A stretch of DNA of 64,000 nucleotides, from positions 124,001-188,000 of the forward strand of contig JAAKBF010000028.1 of the NCBI GenBank assembly GCA_012656075.1. Direction: 5' to 3'. The stretch comes from Phytophthora hibernalis (lineage: Eukaryota; Oomycota; Peronosporomycetes; Peronosporales; Peronosporaceae). Shown one piece after another: positions 43,747-53,479 of this stretch; the first letter of the stretch is position 1, and every line of letters begins with the position of its first letter. Under the pieces are notes generated by a model. It did no database searches, was not told the DNA's origin, and saw only the letters and a list, made by a program, of their open reading frames with translations. The translations under genes were made by a program, and so were the position numbers.

Positions 43747-44140
43747 CGCTGGTCGTAGAAGTCTGTTTCACGCAACTCGTACAAGATCGCCCGTAGATCG
43801 CGAAGTCCTCGATGAAACGGCTATAGTAGTTCAAGCTCCACAGGAAGGACTGTATTGAACGGAGCGTCCGCAGAAACGGGAGGGTTGAGCCGGCGCAGAC
43901 TGCTCCGGCGGCTGCGGGTGGCAGCGCATTTCCCTTCCCGATCAGGAGATGTCGTCGTCACCAGATGATCTGACGCAGACGGTCGATCTCCGCGGGTGTG
44001 TTTACGTCGGGATCGCCTACCTGGATATTTTCGATCGTGACGTGACTTCGTCGGTAGTGGGCACCACTTCCGGCAAGATGGTCATCTGTCTCTCCACGTC
44101 TTCGACGAAGAGGTCTCCTCCTTCGTGGTAGCATACTTCT
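43747..44140 (-). pseudogene. pol: Pol of Gypsy-3: RT entry and connection pieces
   Basis: Minus strand: VTIENIQVGDPDVNTPAEID, RRRHLLIGKGNALPPAAAG and AVCA (44045-43905), the usual entry to RT. It is followed directly by LPFLRTLRSIQSFLWSLNYY and SRFIEDFAIY (43890-43790), which normally come about 300 codons later. The fingers and palm (with LDMASGFW) are absent from the window. Confidence 0.75.
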
Positions 44141-45150
44141 TCATCGTGGGGTTTTCGGGCTTGGCGATCGGCGGTTTCTTAGGTTGGGGCTGTTTTTCTC
44201 CTTATCCGGATCCCCTTCGCTCTCCCTTTCAGGTCCTTCTGTCGGAGAGTGTTCCGCGTCCTGATCGCCTGATTCATCTGCCCACATCACCCGCTTCGTA
44301 ACTACCCACGGATCAGCTTCGACCGGGAGTGTCAACATGATCTGGGCAGCGGCCGGCATCCTCGTGTTGGAGTCGCGTCGCAAGATCTTCGTAGGCGTTT
44401 CGTACATCAGTCGGTCCACCATTGATCCGTCAGGTTCCAGATCCTGCTCATCTTCAGGCTGCCGGTCGGTGGTGGCTTGGAATGCCAGATTCTGCCACTC
44501 TGCATACCGGCGTGATCCGACAAGCACAACCCCGGGGTTCGAGGTACACGTCCTCCTTCAAGCCACATGACGACACAGGTATCATCATGTAACGTTACCT
44601 CCTGATCGCTGATGTTCGTGACTTTTAGATATTGAGTCTTCCCTAGCCCGGCCACCAGACTTGTTACCCAGTGCTCGCCTCGAGTGACCCACAACTTCCG
44701 GTGGCTTGACAGGATGAAGCCTTTCCGGACATCCATCGATCCTCCAATTTTAAGGTTCCAATATTCTCCCACAACGATCCGCGACACCTTCTCGCCGTAG
44801 AGTGGGCGTCGACCGGCCAACTGAATTCGCACTACGTCTGGAAGACACAGTGCGAGATCGAGGCGGATGCCCGCCGGTACCATGAAATCCATTCCCAAGA
44901 TCAAGTCTTGTCCACCGGTCGGCGGGCCGACCCACGCATCGAAATGGTACACCACCGATCCGGCGAGCATGATCTTGATTCTCGTACGCCCATCCGCTCT
45001 GTAGGGATTATTACCAACTCCTTCACATTCCAACTATTGACTGTTGTCAACGTAGCATTAAACCTTACGAGCAAAGGCGGCGTCCAAAATGGACACCTCG
45101 GCGCCGCTGTCAAACAGCAATGTGGCTTTTTCATTGTTGATCTTCCCCAC
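44141..45150 (-). pseudogene. pol: Pol of Gypsy-3: aspartic protease and linker
   Basis: ATLLFDSGAEVSILDAAFAR (45115-45060) carries the Asp-Ser-Gly motif; the next frame (45033-44407) has RTRIKIMLAGSVVYHFDAWV and GQDLILGMDFMVPAGIRLDL, the second half of the fold, then LWVTRGEHWV and VPRTPGLCL. The last frame (44527-44141) is a proline/acid-rich linker with GSRRYAEWQNLAFQATTD. Two frameshifts. Confidence 0.8.
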
Positions 45151-45299
45151 GGCTTTCGCCTGCCGGAACTTCTTGTCCGGCACGTGGTACTTCCAATACC
45201 CTCGCGATTCTCCATGCAAGAGGTCCAAGGCCATCGTTACCTCCGATCGTCCGAACTCGTCGACCTGGTGGAGACAGGAGTTTGCCATGGTACGTTTGT

Positions 45300-46183
45300 C
45301 ATGAAGATCACGTGTATTGTCGGTCAGCCGAATCAGCTTTCTTACATTTGACCTCGACTGCTTTTCGACATTTGCATAGATGCAGAACTTAAAACGCTCG
45401 TCTCGTACCAGATTCCAATCCGGCGAGCGTTCTAGTTTAACATATTTTCGGCCGCTTGCGGGAGCATGCCACCGTGCTTGGTCGGTGCGTACCACTGACG
45501 GATCAAGTTGTAGAACTCTTCCATCGGGTATTCTCCGGCCCTGTCGATCTCGCCGCAGGCCTTGCAGGTGAAGAGGCAGCGATCCGTCGGGTGACCCTTC
45601 TTGCCGCACTTCTCGCACGTCAGACGCTGCCAACAACCAAGATCGGTGTGCTTCAACGACCCTCAATGGGAACAAGGTTTTCGTGGTTCTTCTCCTTCCA
45701 ACGGTACGGGCGGACGACTTGTTTGGCGAACGTTCATGTCTCGGTTGAAGCGTCATTGATCTTGTTCCGGCGGCGATCGCGTGGGTTGATCCGAGGCAGA
45801 AGCGAGGTAGAAAGCTTGTGTAGGTCTCTGTCTCCTTCTGATCCGCTCATTTCCATATTTGAGTCGCTGGAATCGTCCGTCGCACGGATCGCATGGACAG
45901 CGCGAGCGCTAGCGGATGGAGCGGTGGCTGTGGGCGTCTTCGGCTTCAGTTTGATTGACCCGTACGCCGTCTTCCCTTGTCGCGCCTTCGCACGCTTCCG
46001 GGATCGCAACGTCTCTTCTAACGTGTCCGCGTCCTGGATCCTCAATAGCGCTAACTGACCGGCCAGGTCGCGATCATCGAGAGTCTCGATGAAGTAATCG
46101 ACGTGTTCACGGCGGACATCGACCGATCCATCTTTTATCGAGAGCTGTGCTCGCAACACGGCGACGTTCAGGCGGTGCAAGTA
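45300..46183 (-). pseudogene. gag: Gag of Gypsy-3, 5' truncated
   Basis: Starts within a capsid-like helical region (LNVAVLRAQLSIKDG, REHVDYFIETLDDRDLAGQL), then a Lys/Arg part (LRSRKRAKARQGK), a Ser-rich linker, and in a second frame a zinc knuckle CEKCGKKGHPTDRC (45620-45580) followed by a second Cys pair (CKACGE). The upstream N-terminal gag and 5' LTR are replaced by pogo-type sequence at about 46183. Reaches the protease near 45150 through further frames. Confidence 0.75.
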
Positions 46184-46999
46184 ACGGCAGTTATGCGACC
46201 TGCGTGCTTGTTTGCCCCCAGAATTCGCGCTGCATCCTTTCGCCCCTTCCCTGCCCATGACTTCGTTGGTGGCATATCAAACATGATCGCTGTTTCATCA
46301 ACGTTTAGTATGCCACCGCCTTCAAACTCCTTGTACTTGCCCCAAAACTTGGTACCGAAGCGTGCACGGGTCTCCTCCAGCTCTTCCGTCGTCGTTTTGG
46401 CAGCCTGTGGTTTTTGCGATGAAATCCGTTTTATTCAAAATAAAACGTTAAATAAAAACGGTATAATACACCATATTTTGCAAATTTTCAAACATTTTGA
46501 TACCGATTGGCAATACACTCGAGTGCGAGCTCGCCGCTTTCAGTACCAGAGAGGTATGCCTTTATCCAGTCTGATAGAGCTTGTGCATGAACTCTATCAT
46601 GCCAGAAGTAGACAACACCGTACATTTAAGATGAAGATGTTAGTAAATTTCATTAGTTTACAAATACGAAGTACAATACGCACCGCTTCACTCCGTCTCA
46701 CATCTTTCACGTGTGACTAGGTCAGGGACGCCAGGAAAAAGTTCCTTACGCCCCTGTCCTTTGAGCGTCTTCGACATGGCGCTGCTCTTGAAGCTAAAAA
46801 TGTCGGCGGCTTGTTTCTTCCAATCGTAGAGGGTGCCGCGGGCGATGCCGAGCTGCTCCGATGCCTTCCGCACGCCGTGCCTCTCCACTACGGTTAAGGC
46901 CTGTCGCTTCTTTTCAATAGTGAAGCTGCGCTCGGCGCGTATCATAGCCCAAAATGAGCCTAATTTTAGCTTTGCGGGAGGAGATTTTACAGAAGCCAT
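46183..46999 (-). pseudogene. pogo/Tigger-type transposase, 5' half
   Basis: Reads leftward from 46999: AERSFTIEKKRQALTVVERHG with RKASEQLGIARGTLYDWKKQ, the N-terminal helix-turn-helix; then in other frames EFMHKLYQ and WIKAYLSGTESGELALE, a CENP-B-type second HTH; then FWGKYKEFEGGGILNVDETA with the first catalytic Asp and FDMPPTKSWAGKGRKDAARI (46330-46200). An AT-rich stretch near 46440-46500 between the HTH and DDE parts may be an intron. The gene is cut after ITAVTC at about 46183, where Gypsy-3 gag begins, so the second and third acidic residues are gone. Confidence 0.75.
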
Positions 47000-47114
47000 T
47001 CATTTTTTTGGTTCTGTATTTGGTGTAAAATAGAAAATTATGTAAAGCCGATTGGATAAAACCCGCGATAAGTTTACTATGGGAGCCTGGTTATTATCCA
47101 ATAAATGTCGGATT

Positions 47115-48000
47115 ATTTTGTCGGTCGGATTTATCCGTCGTTGTCTGTAGCCCCCACTTGCTTTGTAGACCAATTCACAGCAATTCCGTTGCGGATAGGC
47201 ATCATCATGTGCGCAATTAGCAAACCCATGACGCGCAGCACCTCCAACGGCACAATGTCTGGAACGTGCGCCAGGCGACGCTGCATATCACCCAAATCTT
47301 TCACATCCAGGCCGGCCCGACGCTGCTACGAGCGAATTGCCCTCACTTTCAGCGGAAACGACTGCGTATGATACCGATTGCTTTCGACGGCAATTTGAGT
47401 CCAAAGTCTTGATTGCATGAAGTAGAAAAGGAGAGCAAGAGGATCGTCGCCCACTGCCATCACACTATCGGTTGGTCCGTACTCTCCATCGTACAAGTCT
47501 GCGTAAGTAGAGTCTGGACCAAACGTTTCTGGATCTGAATGCAACAATACACAATAGTCAGCTTATGATGACTCTTATCTTTGAGGAAACCATTCATAAG
47601 TATCTTCTTATGTTATATATGAACAACATAACGTACCGTATTCCCAGCCGTGTGACCGCATCATCGAATTTCCTTCTTGCACTGCGCGACCGACTGATTC
47701 GGGCTAGTCCTCTCCTTCGTCTTCTGATTCTTCATCCGTCGGCTCACCGATGTCCTAGTCAAGAACTTCATCATAGCTTTCTTGGTCTTCTTGATCCTCT
47801 TCCATGGATAAGTCTTCGTCGGAATTCAGGTACGTGCACTTATCAGCTCCATCATCCATCAAATTGGCATGACACATGGCGGTAGTTGACACAGCATCTG
47901 CGATGACGTCATAGTTTCCTCCGAACTACACTCGCCGTCTGTACTCATGTCCTCCAAAATTGATAGCCGTCTTTTGCGAAGGTGTCCAACGGGGTAGCCC
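47115..48000 (-). pseudogene. N-terminal half of a piggyBac-like transposase, with one intron
   Basis: Reads leftward: a variable N-terminus (ATERATPLDTFAKDGYQFW near 47980), an acidic region with in-frame stops (SMEEDQEDQESYDEV near 47800, DEESEDEGED), then HGWEY. A 102-nt intron (47535-47636) joins this in phase to DPETFGPDSTYADLYDGEYG and then DPLALLFYFMQSRLW, VESNRYHTQSF, the start of the DDE_Tnp_1_7 domain. TAG at 47323-47325 follows, then in the same frame LGDMQRRLAHVPDIVPLEVL, LLIAHMMMPIRNGIAVNWST to a stop near 47133. The catalytic core is missing. The C-terminal end of such a gene lies at 37193-37731 on the same strand. Confidence 0.75.
47535..47636 (-). other. Predicted 102-nt intron in the piggyBac-like gene
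   Basis: On the minus strand: donor GTACGT at 47636, branch-like GCTGAC about 30 bases before the acceptor TTGCATTCAG that ends at 47535. Splicing joins TAC G to AT CCA and keeps the frame (WEY/DPETFG). Confidence 0.75.
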
Positions 48001-48129
48001 GCTCGGTCGCAGCATCTCCAGCAACTGTGACAGTAGTTACCATATCTACCATCACCTCTTCCAGTATCGCTGACTCATGGCCCGCCGAAATAGACTGGCT
48101 ATGGGCCGGCTCTACCGCTCTGCTTCTGC

Positions 48130-48270
48130 AACACCCGTCTCTTTGGCTCCGCCTCCGCCACTGCAACGTCCGTCTCTTTCGCCTCCACCTCTGCAACCAC
48201 CGTCTCCTTCGCCTCCGTCTCCACCGCTGCAACAACCGTACGGTTTGCCTCCGCCCCTGCCGCTTCCAAA
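48130..48270. repeat. Degenerate (CTCC)-rich minisatellite of about 30 bp
   Basis: CTCCGCCTCCGCCACTGCAA and related units repeat about four times. On the minus strand it encodes Glu/Ala-rich or Gly/Arg-rich low-complexity peptides, depending on frame. It lies just upstream of the piggyBac-like N-terminus and may be part of it. Confidence 0.7.
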
Positions 48271-48669
48271 GATCCTCGGGTTTCCATCGTCGCCGTGGTT
48301 GGTTTGGCGCCCTCCTTTCTCGCTGTTTTCTTTGGCTTCAGCTCGTCTGCGATCGTGCCTCGAATGCGACGTGCGTGTCTGTCGCTCAGAAGGGCCTCTC
48401 TGCACAACCGCCGCGTTAGCTTGTGCTGCGGCTCTTTCCTGCTTCCGCGACCATCTTGCTTGAATACTTTGTTCGTGGTGGGTGACAAGTACGCTCTTTA
48501 TCACTGTCGACAGAACTGCATCTATACCGAAACGTAAGTCTGTGTGTTTGGCTGTTTTCCACTCAAACTGTTGACTTGATTCCACTATAGAGTGGAATTG
48601 ACAGTACATGCATACAAATACCAAGTATAACAATGGCCTCCAACATATCATAAAAGCTTGCAAAATAAG

Positions 48670-49750
48670 TGAAGCAAGCTAAACTCTCTACGGTACAACA
48701 TATGGGAGGTAAGGCTTATATTACCGGACAGCACTTAAAAAGGCGACCTGCTTATATTTTCGGACGGAGGAGGAAGCTTATTGGTCTGACACTATTCAAT
48801 TGTGCCCGGGTTTTATTCGGGTGAGTACCGGTACGTTATGAATACAGTATGTATTGTCCTTTGCATTTATTTTGCCGTCTATTTTAGACTTCTAAAATAG
48901 ACTTTGTGCAAATCAGTTTCGATTTGCGAGCAAATTTGCTCCACTTGCAAAAGGCTGAGATGCACCCAACGATCTCGCTTTTGCACTCCCAGACGTGCAT
49001 TTCTGTGTTTTCAGGCTGTAAACAGGAAACAAGGCGGTTGTGCTTCAAAATCGAGTTTGAGCGTTTAGCACCTGCCTTTTAAGCTTGCACTTCCGCTTCG
49101 GAGTAAAGTCGTAATTAGGATAAAATCGAGTTGTCAGGCCCTGGTTTTTCCGTCGGTGTCTGGGTCTCGGAATAAAAGAAGCGATGCTGATTGGCCGATG
49201 GTTTATTCCCCGACGAGGCATTTATTCCCACCCCATCATGGACCATGGGGGTGGGAATTAATTGAGTATATATTCCGAGATACATAAAAGTCGGAGAGGC
49301 AGTTGTCAGACCGTCAAATCATGCAAAATCATGATATACGACAAAAATATGCGAAGTTACACCCTTCAACAACCAACCTCCATCCTTTACTAGACAACAC
49401 TTTATTCAAGTCCCTTTACAAAAACGACGTAGGGATTTGCTAGTTCAACCAATCACATTTTATTTAGCATGATTCTGACTAGTTTATGCTACGTAGTTGC
49501 TTATCCGTAAAAATACTAACCAATCAAGATACCTCATTGTAGGTCATAAACGATTCATTTTCTTTAGGCACATTTTTCGGTTGCAGAGAACTTCGGTACG
49601 ACGATTCACGCCTAGAACGAGTTTGAAAGGGTATACAGATCAGCAACACAGCTCTCAGCACCAGCAATCTAGGGACAGCTTCGGGGAATTACGAGGTCGT
49701 TTATCCCCAGACCCAGACACCGACGGAGAAATCAGGGCCTCAGGTCTAAT
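48670..49750. other. Non-coding stretch, nothing recognised
   Basis: AT-rich with short frames only. TACCGGTA occurs at 48826. Confidence 0.5.
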
Positions 49751-49752
49751 AT

Positions 49753-49846
49753 ACTAGACTTTATCGAGCCTTTTGCCAAAATATTTACAAATCACAATAT
49801 GTCTGATTTGTAAATATTTTGGCAAAAGGCTCGATAAAAGTCTAGT
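49753..49846. repeat. 94-bp near-perfect hairpin
   Basis: Arms 49753-49794 and 49804-49846 pair over 42 bases with a single bulged A and a 9-base loop. The stem core is CCTTTTGCCAAAATATTTAC. It has the form of a foldback MITE or a small-RNA precursor. Confidence 0.95.
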
Positions 49847-49967
49847 CTATGGGATGGTGGTGAGTGAGTGAATAAAAGGGGACATCGGTTGCACAAATAT
49901 GATCTAGCCAAACGCGTCACTTAAACAAAATGGTACACTGTACCATCTTTATTTTAACCAATATAAT

Positions 49968-50154
49968 TACCGTGAAGTTCGAATTCAAGTCGCTTGCTAT
50001 ATATAAAAATTTCAAAATTTGAGGACAATTTTAGTTTTTACGATCGTAAAAAGACAATCCATACAATTTCCAAGTCATTTCAAAATATTAAAATTTAGTT
50101 TTTACCATTGTCGCATTGAATCGGTGTGTTTTACTGAATCCGAACTTTACGGTA
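49968..50154. mobile_element. 187-bp MITE, family B
   Basis: TIRs TACCGTGAAGTTCGAATTCA and, reversed, TACCGTAAAGTTCGGATTCA match at 18 of 20 positions. The interior, read in reverse, matches 58239-58442. It is AT-rich and non-coding. Confidence 0.8.
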
Positions 50155-50184
50155 TTTGTTCTCTGGAATTTATTTCAGAGCTAT

Positions 50185-51033
50185 GCGATTGGAGGTGCGA
50201 TTTTGCGAAAACGAATAAACCTTGGAAACTGTATAGCTACATAGAATAAGACAATTCACATTTATATCCGGTATTTGCAGAATTAAATGTGCCGTATAAA
50301 CTAATTACCTGCGTGTTGCGTGTGTCGTCCACCTAAGTGCGAGAATCTATTAGCCAATTAGCTCAGCTGTATGTTGCACGAAGGTAATTGCCGCCTGCTT
50401 GCCTTCTGCAAAAGCGCGACAGGGATGAAGCAGGCAACGAAGCCACTGGCAACTTGACAGTGCAAATTCATGTACTTAGTTTGCCCAAGTTCATCTGCTC
50501 GTGGTTTTCGCGGCAGGCGCAGGAGATGCGCCGTGAATTGCGAATGCAGACGTAGCCTGGTAGTCGAGATGAGGGGTAGGAAAGAAATCCGAAAGTGAGT
50601 TCCATTGAGTTAGACGTCCTAGTCCTGCTTGCTCTCTCCTACACATATAGTTCTCCTATCTCCCTGTTTTCACTTGATCCAATTATGCAACGGACACACC
50701 AAACTGCAACGGACACGGTCGGTCTCGTCAATGCATAAGAAAATCACCATCTGATGTGCAAGTTGAAGCCATCCGCCCAATCACCGTGCGCGATGCCAAA
50801 AGATCCGCCAATCAGCTTACACCGTTCGTGTCTCCCCAATAACTGCCCCACAGACCACACGCCCGGCACGCGCAGAACGTGGGCCTAGAGGTACCCAGCC
50901 GAGCAGACGACGAAGTGCAATCGCAAGACCGAGAACGTACTCATCTTGCGTACTCTCTGTGTACATTAAATGCGAAGAATGTACCACACACAAACGCCTG
51001 AATTTCAGAGCTTCTTCGTACAACGCGCGACTT
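50185..51033. repeat. Segmental repeat, copy 1 (second copy 58641-59206)
   Basis: Collinear blocks: GCGATTGGAGGTGCGA with AATAAACCTTGGAAACT at the left, TGTCGTCCACCT and AGCTCAG-TGTATGTTGC in the middle, and CCTGAATTTCAGAGCTTCTT at the right (50998 versus 59168). The copies differ by many indels and copy 1 is longer. No coding sequence. Confidence 0.7.
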
Positions 51034-51316
51034 TATTAATTTAATTAAAAAATATTTTGCATTGCACAAAGCCGCGATTTCGCACAGAACAGCTCTGGAT
51101 TTTACTTTGAGCTCAACAAACTCAGTTTCAAAGTGAGTGTTTTTAGAAAATGGATTGGAATTTGTCGTGCAAAATTCACTTCAAATCCATGTACGCCATT
51201 TTTGGATTGTATTGATTAGGAGATACTGATAGGAACGACACTCAAATAAAGGCGAAAAATAAGCTGTACTTCGAAGTACATGTATTAGCAACATGTTGGT
51301 TGAAGGAGTGTTGAAG

Positions 51317-51454
51317 GTAAGAGAAATTGTTCGACTTCAACCAGACAAGCTGGGACGAGGACGCTGCCGTTAGTTGAAGTAGCAGAGGTTTAGCCACACG
51401 AGGCTTGATCTCTAGAAGAAACCCGTTGATTCGAGAATCTGCGGGCTGTCACTC
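51317..51454 (+). repeat. 5' terminal repeat of the Copia element
   Basis: 138 bp, identical to 55539-55676. Confidence 0.85.
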
Positions 51455-51525
51455 GGAATGGCCAATCTGGCGTTGGTCGATCGCAGTTCGGTTCTACGCA
51501 GGCGGCCGAGAAGGAGGTTTCGTTA

Positions 51526-52542
51526 GTGAAGAAGAAGAGAAGTCGTGGAGGTGGTGGTCGTGGTCAAGCCAAGCGACGACGTGCCGAGATTGATTGTCAT
51601 AACTGTGGCAAAATCGGGCACTGTGCCGAGCTCCGAAGAAAGACCAGCAGCAGAGCGGCAAGCAGAGTCAAGGCAACTCGCAGGGTTAAGCGGCAAAAGC
51701 AGCAAAGTGATTGTGACACCTGTGAGGATCTCCCCGGTTACTACAATCCAAACAAGACCGGAGGAAAGAAGGGCAAGCCTGTGAACATGATCGAAGTAGT
51801 GGAGGAAAAGCCGATGCCATGTTTCACTAGTACGAAAGTTGAAAATGCATCTGGCAACAGCATCTTCATCTCATTTGTGTTGGATAACGCATCTGGCGTG
51901 AATATCTGTGGATGCAAGGAGGCATTCGTGTCTCTGACGTCTGAGTGCGACACTGTGATGAAGTGGTTCGACAACTCGCGCAAGAAGGCACAGATGAAGG
52001 GGTTGATTAAGCTTGCGATCGTGGATGAGCAGACTAAAGCTCGAGTGTGGATTACTGTGGAAGCTCTCTATGTGGAAGGGGCTACCAACCTGCTATCGCA
52101 GCGGAAGTTGTACAAAGAGTATGGCTTTTTCGCACAGTCTAGTGAAGACCAGGAGGTGACTACGCTGACGAACCGAGTGAAGCACATTGCCTGGCAGTTT
52201 GAAATGGTGAGTGATCTCTATCGAACAACTGTAGAAGTTCCGAGCTCGCCAACACTGGCTGTGCTGCAGACCTCTGCTCAGCCTACCAGAAAACTTCGAA
52301 TGTGGCATCATCGCCTGGCCCATGCCAATTGGCAGGTGATCAAGGACATGTCATCGAAGGAAATGGTCAAAGGTTTGGAGTTGACAAAAGAGGACAGATG
52401 TGGAAAGGCAAATTGTCTCGATTGTGATGTGGCGAAGATGAAGAGAACGTCCTTCAAGAAAATGACACCTGAACGAGCTACGGTGCCGTTCGTCAAAGTG
52501 TTGATGGATCTGGGCTTTCGGAGTGCCCACGCTGGAGGGTAA
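51526..52542 (+). pseudogene. pol: Copia gag end, protease and GAG-pre-integrase region
   Basis: The frame has a partial zinc knuckle (CHNCGKIGH, last Cys missing), then a protease-like block FVLDNASGVNICG in which Asp-Asn-Ala stands where Asp-Ser/Thr-Gly is expected. A helical linker precedes the GAG-pre-integrase domain (RKLRMWHHRLAHANWQVI, GKANCLDCDVAKMKR, about 52290-52440), which supplies the His/Cys zinc site of Copia integrase. LMDLGF with the first integrase Asp follows before the frame breaks at about 52525. The lost active-site residues suggest an inactive protease. Confidence 0.8.
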
Positions 52543-53479
52543 CAAGGTGTATCTGCACCTCATTGACGAGGGATCGAGATATCAGTGGTTGTATGGGCAG
52601 AAAACGAAGGAGGAAACTGTGGAGAAGCTGAAGTGCTTTCGAGACCACGTTAGCGCAAAGCACCACAAGCTAGTGAACACGTTCCACTCGGACCAGGGAC
52701 ATTAATTTCTGAACCAGGATACGAGTGCAATGTGTGCTGGTGAGTCGATCCAGATTTTCGCTCACCCCCATACGCCTAAGGAGGTCTGCCTGATTGAGAA
52801 GGCGCACGACGTGTTGATGAATAAAGTTCGCTCAGTGTTGTATAGTTGCGGTCTTCCTGGAATGCTATGGGGAGAAGCAGCTAGCTACGTGATCGAGACA
52901 GCTAATCGAACCTGTACGAAGGGCAATGTAGACCAAGTGACGCCACATGAGAGAATGTTCGGGTCGAAGCCGAGCGTGCGTCATCTACGACCCTTTGGTT
53001 GTCTGGCGATCAAGTTTGTGGACAAGGTCTACCCTTAGGACAAGTTGTCGGTGAAGTGTGCACCTGCTCTGATGGTCGGGTATGCTACGAAGACGAAAGG
53101 TTATCGACTGCTTGACTTGCAGACGGGTGTCATAACTGAACATCGGCACGAGAACGTGAAGTTCTACGAGGAGACTACGGTGGATAGAACGTACGTGGAG
53201 AAACTTCTCAATGAAGCTTACCGGTTGAGAAGACGTCCAAACCTGGACAGTACGAAGCTCCCATTGGTACGGTTTCCAGAGGTTGACGTGAACGAGTTAG
53301 ATCGTAGCGATCGTGACTCAGAGCTTCGACGTGAGTTGGGGATGCAAGTATCGCCAGTCACGACGAGTTCTGGTGACCAAGAGCAGAAGGATCAAGAGCC
53401 TGCTGAGGCATCAGAAAGTGAAGAGAATCTTGAAGAGAAACCCCACCACGAAGGAAACGACACTTGCCTGTCGAAGTGA
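52523..53479 (+). pseudogene. pol: Copia integrase
   Basis: One reading frame with two stops. VYLHLIDEGSRYQWLYGQKT leads to TFHSDQGH (second catalytic Asp); TAA at 52703-52705 sits where Glu of the usual GxEF is expected. After this FAHPHTPKEVCLIEKAHDVL takes the place of the block with the catalytic Glu. Then LWGEAASYVIETANRT and KPSVRHLRPFGCLA, the usual end of the core, TAG at 53036-53038, then a beta-rich C-terminal part (GYATKTKGYRLLDLQTG) and a hydrophilic linker to 53479. Confidence 0.8.

Larger units (their letters stand above)
37830..46183 (-). mobile_element. Ty3/Gypsy retrotransposon Gypsy-3, no LTRs found, rearranged RT, antisense gene
   Basis: Minus-strand gag (46183-45300), protease (about 45100-44850), linker, rearranged RT (43900-43385), RNase H (43395-42200), integrase with chromodomain (42160-40627), and a plus-strand gene (37830-40096) beyond pol. 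The same domain order as Gypsy-2 but a different family. Gag is cut at its 5' side by a pogo-type fragment and the other end meets piggyBac sequence, so both LTRs are gone. Confidence 0.75.

Noticed and set aside
48099..48663. Glu/Ala-rich or Gly/Arg-rich protein encoded near 48.1-48.6 kb
   Set aside because: Low-complexity reading of a degenerate CTCC minisatellite in different frames; at most part of the piggyBac-like N-terminus.
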